Of a stretch of 55,206 bases of DNA, positions 1-7,276 are shown piece by piece. The translations under genes were made by a program, and so were the position numbers. The notes under the pieces were generated by a model. It worked only from the letters and a program-made list of their open reading frames with translations. It was not told the DNA's origin and ran no database searches. The stretch is from a virus. The first letter of the stretch is position 1, and every line of letters starts with the position of its first letter. The stretch is taken from positions 1 through 55,206 of IMG/VR virus record IMGVR_UViG_3300013131_001394, one strand, 5' to 3'.

Positions 1-1146
1 CGTTGGTATGCTGAACGTAAGGAAATGCAGGCTAAACTTAAAGATGCTATTAAGGCCGAAAACAAGATTGAGGAAGAATATTGGGATAAGCGCCAGTTGG
101 TTAAGAAGATTAATCTTAACTCCTTATACGGTGCTATTCTTAATGTTGGTTGTAGGTTTTTCGATGATCGTATCGGTCAATCTACCACACTTACAGGACG
201 CCAGATTGCCAAACATATGGCTAGTAAAATCAATGAAGTCGTCACTGGAGAATACGACCACGTTGGAAAAGCAATTATCTACGGAGATACAGATTCCGCC
301 TACTTCTCAGCCTATACAAGTCTCAAAAACGAAATACAAAAAGGCGAAATCCCCTGGGACAAAGAAACAGTTATCAAAATCTACGACAGTGTTGCAGAAG
401 AAGTAAATTCAACATTCTCTCAATTTATGTTGGATGCATTTCATTGTCCTAAGAGCAGAGGCGAGGTAATTAAAGCAGGTAGAGAAATCGTGGCAATCAA
501 AGGTCTGTTTATCACAAAGAAACGTTATGCTGTTCTATACTATGATAAAGAAGGTAAAAGATTAGACATAGAAGGAAGTCCAGGTAAAATCAAGGCCATG
601 GGGCTAGACCTCAAACGCAGCGATACTCCAGAATTCATGCAGAAATTCTTAGAAGAAATTCTAACCCGTGTACTAAATGGGGCAGAAGAAAAAGAAATTC
701 TTGAACGTATTCAAGAGTTCAGAACTGACTTTAAAGGTAGGCCAGGCTGGGAGAAAGGTAGTCCCCGGCGTGCTAACAACATTACAGAATACGGCGAAAA
801 AGAAAAGAAACTAGGTAAAGCCAATATGCCTGGGCACGTTCGTGCTAGTATTAACTGGAATACTCTACGTAGAATGCATGGAGACAAATACAGTATGCAG
901 ATTGTAGATGGCATGAAAGTTATTGTCTGTAAACTTAAACATAATCCTCTCGAATATGCTTCAGTGGCCTATCCCGTAGATGAACTACGACTACCTAAGT
1001 GGTTTCAAGACTTACCTTTCAATCACGAAGAAATGGAAAACGTTATTATTAATATGAAAATCGAAAACCTAATCGGAGTGTTGGAATGGGACCTAGAATC
1101 AACACAGGAAACAAATACGTTCCAGTCATTATTCAGTTTTGACTAA
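1..1146 (+). CDS. 43: DNA polymerase gp43, C-terminal part (5' end outside window)
   Basis: Family B replicative DNA polymerase. The reading frame is open from base 1, so the exonuclease domain and the first palm segments lie outside the window. Visible are polymerase motif B (KKINLNSLYG, about nt 103-132) and motif C (YGDTDS, nt 280-297) with the catalytic aspartates, followed by the thumb. The protein ends in NTFQSLFSFD, which resembles the hydrophobic C-terminal sliding-clamp-binding tail of T4 gp43, and the clamp gene follows directly. T4 gp43 has 898 residues; about 381 are seen here. Some T4-like phages split gene 43, and the window edge prevents deciding whether this one is intact. Confidence 0.95.
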   Translation, partial: RWYAERKEMQAKLKDAIKAENKIEEEYWDKRQLVKKINLNSLYGAILNVGCRFFDDRIGQSTTLTGRQIAKHMASKINEVVTGEYDHVGKAIIYGDTDSAYFSAYTSLKNEIQKGEIPWDKETVIKIYDSVAEEVNSTFSQFMLDAFHCPKSRGEVIKAGREIVAIKGLFITKKRYAVLYYDKEGKRLDIEGSPGKIKAMGLDLKRSDTPEFMQKFLEEILTRVLNGAEEKEILERIQEFRTDFKGRPGWEKGSPRRANNITEYGEKEKKLGKANMPGHVRASINWNTLRRMHGDKYSMQIVDGMKVIVCKLKHNPLEYASVAYPVDELRLPKWFQDLPFNHEEMENVIINMKIENLIGVLEWDLESTQETNTFQSLFSFD

Positions 1147-1154
1147 AAATAGTA

Positions 1155-1183
1155 TTGACATTATTACATTTTCTAAATAAACT
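1155..1183 (+). promoter_or_regulatory. sigma-70-type promoter for gp45 operon
   Basis: TTGACA at 1155-1160 and TAAACT at 1178-1183 (4 of 6 to TATAAT) with a 17-bp spacer. Predicted start near 1190 leaves a short leader with AAGGA before the gp45 ATG. A TCTAAATA at 1172-1179 resembles the T4 late element and may add late transcription. Confidence 0.55.
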
Positions 1184-1200
1184 TATATAAAGGACAAATC

Positions 1201-1938
1201 ATGAAAGATATTTTACAAGACATTGTAGCACACACAAATAAACTAGGGTTCTTAAACATAGTTAAAATCACAGGAACCGAAACAAAAACAACCATCGATT
1301 CAATGGCAGATGATCGTAGCGTTATTATGTTTTCAGAAACAAGCGACCCGTACCCGGATATGGTCGGAACATTCGGTATGCCGCAATTAGAAAAATTACG
1401 CTACCTGCTAGATGGTAAAGAATACCAAGAAGATGCTGTAATCGAAATTACAACTGCTGATCGAAACGGAGACGTAATTCCTGTAGGACTTCACTTTCAA
1501 AATAAAGACGGTGATTTTCAAAATGATTATCGTTTTATGAATCATGAATTAATTAATGAAAAACTTAAGACCGTTAAATTTCGCGGCGTAAAGTGGGATG
1601 TAGAGATTACTCCGTCTATCGCATCAGTACAAAGATTCCAATTTCAAGCAGGAGCAAACACAGAACATACAACCTTTCTGGCAAAAACAGATAATAATAA
1701 CAAACTAATTTTTACATTCGGCGATGCTAGCACACACGGTGGTGAATTTGTGTTTGCTACAGATGTTGTAGGTAAATTAAACAAAGGTTGGACCTGGCCT
1801 ATTACTCCTGTATTAAGCATTTTAAAAATTGCAGATGCTAACAATACTACAATGAGTTTTAGTAATGAAGGTGCTTTACAGATTACTTTAGACAGCGGAC
1901 TTGCAATCTACAAATACATCATTCCCGCAAAAACATGA
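1201..1938 (+). CDS. 45: Sliding clamp gp45
   Basis: DNA polymerase processivity clamp, expected to form a trimeric ring that tethers gp43 and, in T4, also activates late transcription. Its 245 residues compare with 228 in T4 gp45. Sequence style and the position directly after gene 43 fit the family; the alternating strand-rich C-terminal half ending in LAIYKYIIPAKT is typical. AAGGA precedes the ATG. The 3' end overlaps the next gene by 4 nt, starting a chain of overlapping genes that reaches dpdA and beyond, so clamp and modification genes are likely co-transcribed. Confidence 0.93.
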   Translation: MKDILQDIVAHTNKLGFLNIVKITGTETKTTIDSMADDRSVIMFSETSDPYPDMVGTFGMPQLEKLRYLLDGKEYQEDAVIEITTADRNGDVIPVGLHFQNKDGDFQNDYRFMNHELINEKLKTVKFRGVKWDVEITPSIASVQRFQFQAGANTEHTTFLAKTDNNNKLIFTFGDASTHGGEFVFATDVVGKLNKGWTWPITPVLSILKIADANNTTMSFSNEGALQITLDSGLAIYKYIIPAKT

Positions 1939-2300
1939 TAGTAAGAAATATTATAGGAGGCTCACATACCAGCGTAACAGGTTCAACTGCCTCAGATATA
2001 TACATTAATCCTAACGGAGGACCCATGGCAGGGTCAGTTCGTTACGTTAATAGCAATTTCGAAGTATATGACGGTAGTATGTGGAGAACAATAGGTAGTA
2101 GTTATGTTTCCGTTAACCTAAACGAAAATGCTATTAAGGCTATAGACTGGGTATTCAAAAAGATGGAAGAGGAAAACAGTATTCAAGAAATTGCCAGAAC
2201 GCGACCTGCTGTTAGTGCAGCCTACGAAAATTACATACGTGCAAGTGACCAACTTAAAACCACAATTATATTGAGTAATGATGAGCAATCCGCCAGTTAA
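1935..2300 (+). CDS. Conserved phage protein with fibre-like N-terminal module
   Basis: 121 residues, function unknown. The N-terminal half (residues about 1-55) has the pattern PMAGSVRYVNSNFEVYDGSMW, a short module common in phage fibre and structural proteins. The C-terminal half is helical and charged (NENAIKAIDWVFKKMEEE, then a segment ending in ILSNDEQ), a pattern I associate with small conserved proteins of T4-like cyanophages. It overlaps gp45 by 4 nt and dpdA by 23 nt. It could be a minor structural protein expressed with the replication genes, but nothing here proves that. Confidence 0.75.
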   Translation: MIVRNIIGGSHTSVTGSTASDIYINPNGGPMAGSVRYVNSNFEVYDGSMWRTIGSSYVSVNLNENAIKAIDWVFKKMEEENSIQEIARTRPAVSAAYENYIRASDQLKTTIILSNDEQSAS

Positions 2301-3828
2301 CCTTTCACCCTTACAAAGAGATTACGCTGTATTTTTACCAGCCTTAAGCAGTTTTTACAGCACCTATGTCAGTAAACAACAGCATGAAGAATTTGTACCT
2401 AAAGACAGAATCCCACAAGGGTTTGATCGTGGTATAGAAGGAATGAATTTCCTTAATCCTGAGCAAGGATATTTTACATACAAGTACGGACTGTTCTCCG
2501 CAGGCCATGCTCAACTAGATCTTAATAAAAGTGCTACACAAGAATCAATGGTACAACGTCGAAATCGTGCTAATACAATGATACTAGGAGATTCGGGAGG
2601 ATACCAGATAGGTAAAGGTGTTCTAAAGTTTGACTGGTTAGATTTTGAAGGACCTAAAGCAAATAAAGTAAGACATAGTATATTAGAATGGCTAGAACAT
2701 ACAGCCGACTGGTCTATGATGTTAGACGTTCCTACCTGGGCATGTGATCATGTACACAGTCCTAAGACAGGTCTTAAAACTTTTCAAGATTGCTTAGATA
2801 AAACTAAATTTAATAACAAATATTTTTTAGATAACAGATTAGGAAAGACAAAATTCTTAAATGTATTACAAGGAAGTGACTGGGAAACTGCCGAAGAATG
2901 GTATAACGGTGTCAAAGAATTTAGCGACCTTTCAGGAGAATATGCAGGCAGAGAAGCAGAAGGATGGGCATTCGGAGGCGCTAATATGTGTAAGATGGAC
3001 GTTACACTAAAACGTCTAATTACTTTACGCGAAGACGGCCTGTTAAAAGGAAAAAACTGGATTCACTTCTTAGGTACTGCTCAATTAGACTGGGCTTGTT
3101 TTTTAACCAGTATTCAACGACAACTTAGAAAGCATATTAATGAAGAAATTACCTTATCTTTTGACTGCGCCTCACCGTTTATCGCAACAGCAAACGGACT
3201 TGTCTACACGAACGCTCAACACACCACAAAGCGTTGGGCTGTTATTATGGACAAAGCCCCAGATCTTAAAGCCCTCGCAGGAAAAGACTTTCCTTTCCCT
3301 TTCGAAAGCGAAATAGGTAGAAGACTTACTGTAGGTGACATATGCCATTATGCACCGGGCATGTTAAATAAAATTGGCAAAGAAGGCAAAACTTCATGGG
3401 ATAGTTTTAGTTATGCTCTAATGATGGGCCATAATGTATACTGCCATATTGTTGCTGTGCAACGTGCTAATCAATTAATGGACATAGAAATAACTAAGTC
3501 GCAACCTAACTGGAAATTCTGGAAAAAAGTTAAAGCGGACGATAAGAGCGATGAGTATAGTGACTGGGTTCCTAGAAATGTGTTATACTTCGATAGGTTT
3601 GTAAAAGAACTTTTTGAAACTAAAACAAAACAAGAAGCATTCGATATGATAGATCAAGCAAAAGCATTTTTACTCAGTATGGAAGGTGCTAGAGCAGGCG
3701 GGTGGGCTGCTGAAAACACCTTTAATAAAATCTTTACCGTGGAAAATATAACTAAGTCTACAGAAATAGACCTAGAAAATCCAGAAGATCCTGAATTACG
3801 TAAACTGGAAGATTCACTTAATGCATAA
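2278..3828 (+). CDS. dpdA: DpdA-like DNA 7-deazaguanine transglycosylase (TGT superfamily)
   Basis: Probable DNA-guanine transglycosylase that exchanges guanine in phage DNA for a 7-deazaguanine base, protecting it from restriction. Seen: the DSGGYQ motif (Asp105) equivalent to the substrate-binding Asp of tRNA-guanine transglycosylases; an LNVLQGSDWETAEEW segment matching the V-Q-G region; an FGGANMC segment matching the family's IGG loop; and SFDCASPF (about Asp296), matching the FDCV nucleophile motif. A C-terminal GHN helix corresponds to the LHN of TGTs. The CxCxxC zinc motif of tRNA TGTs is not apparent; a C-H...H-N...C-H cluster stands in its place. ATG codons at 2278 and 2281 are both possible. 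The gene overlaps both neighbours. DNA rather than tRNA as substrate is inferred from phage context and length (516 residues). Confidence 0.85.
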   Translation: MMSNPPVNLSPLQRDYAVFLPALSSFYSTYVSKQQHEEFVPKDRIPQGFDRGIEGMNFLNPEQGYFTYKYGLFSAGHAQLDLNKSATQESMVQRRNRANTMILGDSGGYQIGKGVLKFDWLDFEGPKANKVRHSILEWLEHTADWSMMLDVPTWACDHVHSPKTGLKTFQDCLDKTKFNNKYFLDNRLGKTKFLNVLQGSDWETAEEWYNGVKEFSDLSGEYAGREAEGWAFGGANMCKMDVTLKRLITLREDGLLKGKNWIHFLGTAQLDWACFLTSIQRQLRKHINEEITLSFDCASPFIATANGLVYTNAQHTTKRWAVIMDKAPDLKALAGKDFPFPFESEIGRRLTVGDICHYAPGMLNKIGKEGKTSWDSFSYALMMGHNVYCHIVAVQRANQLMDIEITKSQPNWKFWKKVKADDKSDEYSDWVPRNVLYFDRFVKELFETKTKQEAFDMIDQAKAFLLSMEGARAGGWAAENTFNKIFTVENITKSTEIDLENPEDPELRKLEDSLNA

Positions 3829-4660
3829 GGCACTTGTGGTAGGCCTAGGAATGGGTCTACAGTATAAACAATGGTTAGATAAACTTTCATTTGTTGTTAC
3901 AACTGTAGATCCTGACCTAAATAAAAAGGCAGACTTTGAAGACATAGAATCATGCCTTGCTGTACATAACAAATTCGATTTAATTTATATAGGTACTCCT
4001 AACTACACGCACGAACCTATTGCTAGGAAATTGGCCAATCATACCAGAATACTACTGATAGAAAAACCAGGATTTGAAACTCACACCCACTGGTTTAATT
4101 TTGTAAAAGAATTCAACCAGACTAGAATAATGATGGTAAAGAATAATCAATATAGACCAGAACAAGATATATGGCGTGACATGGCTGCTCGCAGTGATAA
4201 AGTATATGTGGTATGGCAACGAGAAAAGGGCATACCTTCGAGCCCGTGGTTTATAGATCCAGCAAAAAGTTACGGCGGAGTAAGTAGAGACCTGATGCCT
4301 CATATGCTAAGTTATTTTACTAACTTTACAAACTATTCAAATAGCATAACAACTAGACGACAAAAAAAAGATTTACTCGACATAGGCATTGACACATGGT
4401 GTATAATGGAATATACAGCAGCAAATGATAAAAAAACTGAATGGATATTATTTACTGACTGGCAAAACGAAAGTTATGACAGTGCTAGCATCGAATTCAT
4501 AATAAACGGGCATAGTCACATATATGACTTAGGTGCGCTATGTCCTAGTGAACCTTACTTAGATATGATTACCGACTGTTTGAAAAACGTAGATAATGAT
4601 AATTTTTGGAATGAACAACTAGCACAGGATGTTTGGATACACCAACAACTAGAACTATGA
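3821..4660 (+). CDS. Gfo/Idh/MocA-family NAD(P)-dependent oxidoreductase
   Basis: A 279-residue oxidoreductase. The N-terminus shows a Rossmann GxGxxG-type turn (G8-L-G10-M-G12), an acidic residue after strand 2 (VDPD), the IGTPNYTH segment typical after strand 4, and the diagnostic EKP motif (E81-K82-P83) of the Gfo/Idh/MocA family. The C-terminal half is shorter than in typical 330-350-residue members. Substrates of the family are usually sugars or cyclitols; the substrate here is unknown. It overlaps dpdA by 8 nt, and the next gene starts inside its stop codon (ATGA), so translation is coupled. A role in tailoring the DNA base or a related metabolite is inference from gene order only. Confidence 0.8.
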   Translation: MHKALVVGLGMGLQYKQWLDKLSFVVTTVDPDLNKKADFEDIESCLAVHNKFDLIYIGTPNYTHEPIARKLANHTRILLIEKPGFETHTHWFNFVKEFNQTRIMMVKNNQYRPEQDIWRDMAARSDKVYVVWQREKGIPSSPWFIDPAKSYGGVSRDLMPHMLSYFTNFTNYSNSITTRRQKKDLLDIGIDTWCIMEYTAANDKKTEWILFTDWQNESYDSASIEFIINGHSHIYDLGALCPSEPYLDMITDCLKNVDNDNFWNEQLAQDVWIHQQLEL

Positions 4661-5577
4661 AAGTAAATTTACTAGCAACAAACGGACAAGGGCATTTTTA
4701 CGAAACTGAATACGAATGTCCAGAAACCGTTGATAATGGGATAATTGTAAAAAACATAATGACTGGCGTATGTACAAGCGATGTCGCGATGATGAAGGGC
4801 GAGTTCGGTCCTCTGCCACTGCATATGCAAGGACATGAAGGTCTGGGTCAGGTTGTAAGTGTAGGCAATAATGTTTACCAAAAAGTAAAAGTAGGAGAAT
4901 ACGTTGCTACTAGAGGAGAACCTGCCTATGCCGATTACTATCCAGTTAAAGATGGGCAGTTCGTTGTCGTCCCCGAAGCACATCCTAGGTATATTATCGA
5001 ACCTGTAGCATGTGGCATAAACATCGTTGAAGGCGAGTTAATGGAAATAAAAGGACGAAGCCTTACCTTACATAATCCTAAATTGTTAATTATCGGAAGT
5101 GGGTTTTTGTCTTATATTGCATATAAAACATTAAGGCTCAACAATATAGCATATGAAATTGATGTAATAGGTAAAAGCAATTTAGATATATGGCAAAAAG
5201 AAAATGTTATTTTGCAAGATAGTCCAGATAAAAATTATGAAGTAGTCATCGTGTTAAAAGAAGGTATAAAGTTTTTAGAAAATCCAGAACTGATTAATGA
5301 AAATGGCCTACTAGTTGATGCTGTAGGTCGTAATATATCTAAAAAAGAAAGCGAAAACATGCTTTGGAAGTCTGTTACAACTAGTAGACCAAGCCCTAGA
5401 AAACCTATGTTTGACTTATGTATGGAACAAGCAGTAAAATGGATAGAATCGGATCAATTAAATGTTGATAAATTCTGGACAAGAAGTTATAATAGAACAA
5501 CAGAATGGCAACAGGCCTTCAACGATGGTTTAAACAGACCAGTAGGTTACAGCAGAGGATATATAACATGGCCTTAA
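4657..5577 (+). CDS. MDR-family zinc-dependent dehydrogenase
   Basis: Medium-chain dehydrogenase/reductase, 306 residues. The start at 4657 overlaps the upstream stop (ATGA). The catalytic-zinc signature is present: VCTSD (Cys39, Ser41), GHEG (His60, Glu61) and an IIEPVACGIN segment corresponding to the conserved E-P-x-A. The four-Cys structural zinc loop of alcohol dehydrogenases is absent. A Rossmann-like IIGSGFLSYIAY segment follows in the middle. It probably oxidises or reduces an alcohol/carbonyl using NAD(P). Together with the upstream Gfo/Idh protein it forms an unusual pair of redox enzymes next to dpdA. Substrate unknown. Confidence 0.8.
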   Translation: MKVNLLATNGQGHFYETEYECPETVDNGIIVKNIMTGVCTSDVAMMKGEFGPLPLHMQGHEGLGQVVSVGNNVYQKVKVGEYVATRGEPAYADYYPVKDGQFVVVPEAHPRYIIEPVACGINIVEGELMEIKGRSLTLHNPKLLIIGSGFLSYIAYKTLRLNNIAYEIDVIGKSNLDIWQKENVILQDSPDKNYEVVIVLKEGIKFLENPELINENGLLVDAVGRNISKKESENMLWKSVTTSRPSPRKPMFDLCMEQAVKWIESDQLNVDKFWTRSYNRTTEWQQAFNDGLNRPVGYSRGYITWP

Positions 5578-6086
5578 ACACAGAAGAACGTCAGGAAGTA
5601 GTTTACTTTACAGGGTATGAAGTAGAGCATACTATATGTCATGGCATGTTTACATTATTTGTAGTTGGAACTCCGCCGTTAGAAGAAATTTTAGAACAAG
5701 CCAAAAGAGAAAATGTTAAACAGATTTACTTTGGCACCAGTCAAAGTTTTAATCCTAAGTCACAGAGTAGCGAAGAATATAAGCCTTGGGATACTGTAAT
5801 ATTAGGATGCTTGAATGCCGGGTACTGGGTAACTTTAGATTTTGACGTTAAGCATATTGAAGGAGTTCACGATTCTGGATATTGTGAACATAACCGCTTT
5901 GTTCCTATGATTAGTGTAAAATTACCTTATATAGAACTCTTGAACTATAACGCAACCTTAAAATTAGATGATTTGACATGGGGTAAAACTAATCCCGGTG
6001 TATGGACACATCATTTACAATCATTAATGACTAGGGACAAATATACTTATTGGGATCAGTATACCCAGGATACGCAGATTACTTAA
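5568..6086 (+). CDS. Uncharacterised protein of the dpdA operon
   Basis: 172 residues from the ATG at 5568, which has AGAGGA about 7 nt upstream and overlaps the dehydrogenase stop. No family recognised. The sequence is soluble, with an alternating pattern (FTLFVVGTPPLEEILEQAKR, then QIYFGTSQSFNP) suggesting an alpha/beta fold, and conserved-looking His/Asp/Cys positions in the stretch DSGYCEHNRF. The aromatic C-terminus (YTYWDQYTQDTQI) looks like a conserved tail. It is the last gene of the overlapping chain beginning at gp45 and converges on the small minus-strand gene that follows. Function unknown; involvement in the modification pathway is inference. Confidence 0.75.
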   Translation: MALNTEERQEVVYFTGYEVEHTICHGMFTLFVVGTPPLEEILEQAKRENVKQIYFGTSQSFNPKSQSSEEYKPWDTVILGCLNAGYWVTLDFDVKHIEGVHDSGYCEHNRFVPMISVKLPYIELLNYNATLKLDDLTWGKTNPGVWTHHLQSLMTRDKYTYWDQYTQDTQIT

Positions 6087-6352
6087 TCTCTGCTACCAGG
6101 ATAATACTTATTAGGGCCGCCGAATTTTTGACTTTTAATGTAACGGCCTCTTTGAGTTTTTCCGCTACCTTTAACACCTTGTTTACCTGTTCCGTCTGTA
6201 TGGTCACTATCATGTTTCAGCCAGCCGCGTCCTACACATTGAGCATATCTAACATTACTCAATCTAGCACGCCCAACGGAACATTCGCTTCTTTTAGGGG
6301 CAGGTAAGGTCTTTTCAGATAAAATGTCGGAAAGTAGTTCAGAAATTTTCAT
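6083..6352 (-). CDS. Small basic protein, minus strand
   Basis: 89 residues, Gly-, Arg- and Ser-rich (GKQGVKGSGKTQRGRYIKSQ), with a start resembling an amphipathic helix (MKISELLSDILSE). Two Cys (RSECSVG, AQCVG) and WLKHDSDHTDG give a look of nucleic-acid binding, but no family is recognised. It is preferred over the overlapping plus-strand frame (6050-6307) because its composition is protein-like and GATAAATA, a late-promoter-like octamer, lies 7 nt upstream of its ATG. No Shine-Dalgarno is visible. It is isolated among plus-strand genes. Confidence 0.55.
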   Translation of the reverse strand: MKISELLSDILSEKTLPAPKRSECSVGRARLSNVRYAQCVGRGWLKHDSDHTDGTGKQGVKGSGKTQRGRYIKSQKFGGPNKYYPGSRD

Positions 6353-6355
6353 AAC

Positions 6356-6373
6356 AAGTTATTTATCAAACTT
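6356..6373 (-). promoter_or_regulatory. Late-promoter-like octamer in a small hairpin
   Basis: On the minus strand GATAAATA (6360-6367) lies between a 5-bp inverted repeat, AAGTT/AACTT (6369-6373 and 6356-6360). Applying T4 spacing (last A about 6 nt before the start), transcripts would begin about 2 nt before the ATG of the 89-residue gene. Confidence 0.4.
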
Positions 6374-6407
6374 TTCACTCAAAAATAAAAATTTTACACC
6401 AGAGTGC

Positions 6408-6436
6408 TTGACAGCATAAATTATTTTAACTATACT
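6408..6436 (+). promoter_or_regulatory. Strong sigma-70 promoter
   Basis: TTGACA (6408-6413), 17-bp spacer, TATACT (6431-6436). Predicted start near 6443, followed by AAGGAG (6448-6453) and a GTG start at 6462. The 109-bp gap 6353-6461 holds this promoter plus the minus-strand late element and nothing else I can identify. Confidence 0.85.
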
Positions 6437-6461
6437 TACTATACAAAAAGGAGAATTACCA

Positions 6462-6650
6462 GTGATTACTACTAAGATTACTAAAAAAGATGCCGCAGTT
6501 TCAGGAAGCGCCGAAGAGCGTTTATTTAAATTGCTCGAAAGCATGGACTGGAAACTTTGGGAAATTTATCAAATTATGAAGGCTCAAACAGAAGATACTA
6601 AAAAACCTGCAATCAAAACTAAACTAACCAAAAAAACTGAAGAAGAATAA
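6462..6650 (+). CDS. Small conserved phage protein (GTG start)
   Basis: 62 residues, Lys/Glu-rich, with a predicted central helix (SAEERLFKLLESMDWKLWEIYQIM). The start is a GTG 8 nt after AAGGAG, directly downstream of a strong promoter; no ATG start is available. The style matches small early proteins of T4-like marine phages. Function unknown. The stop overlaps the ATG of the next gene by 1 nt (TAATG), indicating coupling. Confidence 0.75.
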   Translation: MITTKITKKDAAVSGSAEERLFKLLESMDWKLWEIYQIMKAQTEDTKKPAIKTKLTKKTEEE

Positions 6651-7030
6651 TGGAAAAATCTATGATTTGGGTTACCTTTAATAAGGAAGGTATCCATATG
6701 TATCCAGCAGCAGCATCTGATCCTAAACTTAAAACAGGTGATGAGTATGATGTTAGTTTTTTAGGAACACCACATCGTCATATCTTTCATTTCAAAGTAT
6801 ATATTGAAGTATTTCATGATGATCGTGATATCGAGTTCATTCAATTTAAACGGTGGTTGGAGAAGTTATACAGCGAAGGCACACTACAACTTAACTACAA
6901 ATCCTGCGAGATGATTAGTCGTGATCTTTACGCTACCATCACAGCAAGATATCCAGGTCGCGAGATTTGGATTTCAGTAAGTGAAGACAACGAAAATGGT
7001 TGCTTCATTAAATTTCCATCAACAAACTAA
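6650..7030 (+). CDS. Possible T-fold protein related to QueD/6-pyruvoyl-tetrahydropterin synthase
   Basis: 126 residues. The layout resembles QueD/PTPS enzymes: a His in the first strand (His16), then TPHRHIFHFKVYIEV with His42-x-His44 at the place of the zinc-binding HxH, a DIEFIQFKRWLEKLY helix like the family's DFxxLK helix, a CEMISRDLYATI segment like the T-x-E-N helix, and a final strand WISVSEDNENGC. The active-site Cys normally between the first His and the HxH is absent, so catalysis as in QueD is doubtful. With QueE and DpdA homologues in the same genome, a role in 7-deazaguanine synthesis is attractive. The fold assignment is by eye and could be wrong. Confidence 0.5.
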   Translation: MEKSMIWVTFNKEGIHMYPAAASDPKLKTGDEYDVSFLGTPHRHIFHFKVYIEVFHDDRDIEFIQFKRWLEKLYSEGTLQLNYKSCEMISRDLYATITARYPGREIWISVSEDNENGCFIKFPSTN

Positions 7031-7045
7031 TACTTAAAAACTAAT

Positions 7046-7276
7046 ATGGCACTATCTGCTAGTATTCAAAAAACCCTTCGTTTCAAACCAGAAGTTCACA
7101 AAATCTTCGATGATCTAGAAGCATGGCACGATCATTGCAGGTTTGAACTGATGGACTTTAATCCTGCCCATCTTTACAAATCTAGAGAGTGGAAAGAGTT
7201 TAACAAAACTAGGGAGTATCTAGAGCGTAAAGCAAGACGCGAGTCTAAACAAAACAAAAAGAGCCATAATGGCTAA
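7046..7276 (+). CDS. Small conserved phage protein
   Basis: 76 residues, charged, probably helical (HKIFDDLEAWHDHCRFELMD, then EYLERKARRESKQNKK). No family recognised. It sits in the run from the 6408 promoter and overlaps the next gene by 8 nt. The basic C-terminus might bind nucleic acid, but there is no specific evidence. Confidence 0.7.
   Translation: MALSASIQKTLRFKPEVHKIFDDLEAWHDHCRFELMDFNPAHLYKSREWKEFNKTREYLERKARRESKQNKKSHNG

Noticed and set aside
1-24. Split or truncated gene 43
   Set aside because: The frame is open to the window edge, so truncation is simply the cut of the window; a natural split cannot be tested.
8-406. Plus-strand 132-residue frame inside gp43
   Set aside because: Different frame within a well-supported polymerase gene; composition is not protein-like.
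1172-1200. A fourth hairpin-embedded late promoter before gp45
   Set aside because: TCTAAATA is present, but no stem pairs with the ribosome binding site.
6050-6307. Plus-strand 85-residue frame
   Set aside because: Hydrophobic, low-complexity translation overlapping the end of the 5568 gene, with no ribosome binding site; the minus-strand frame is more credible.
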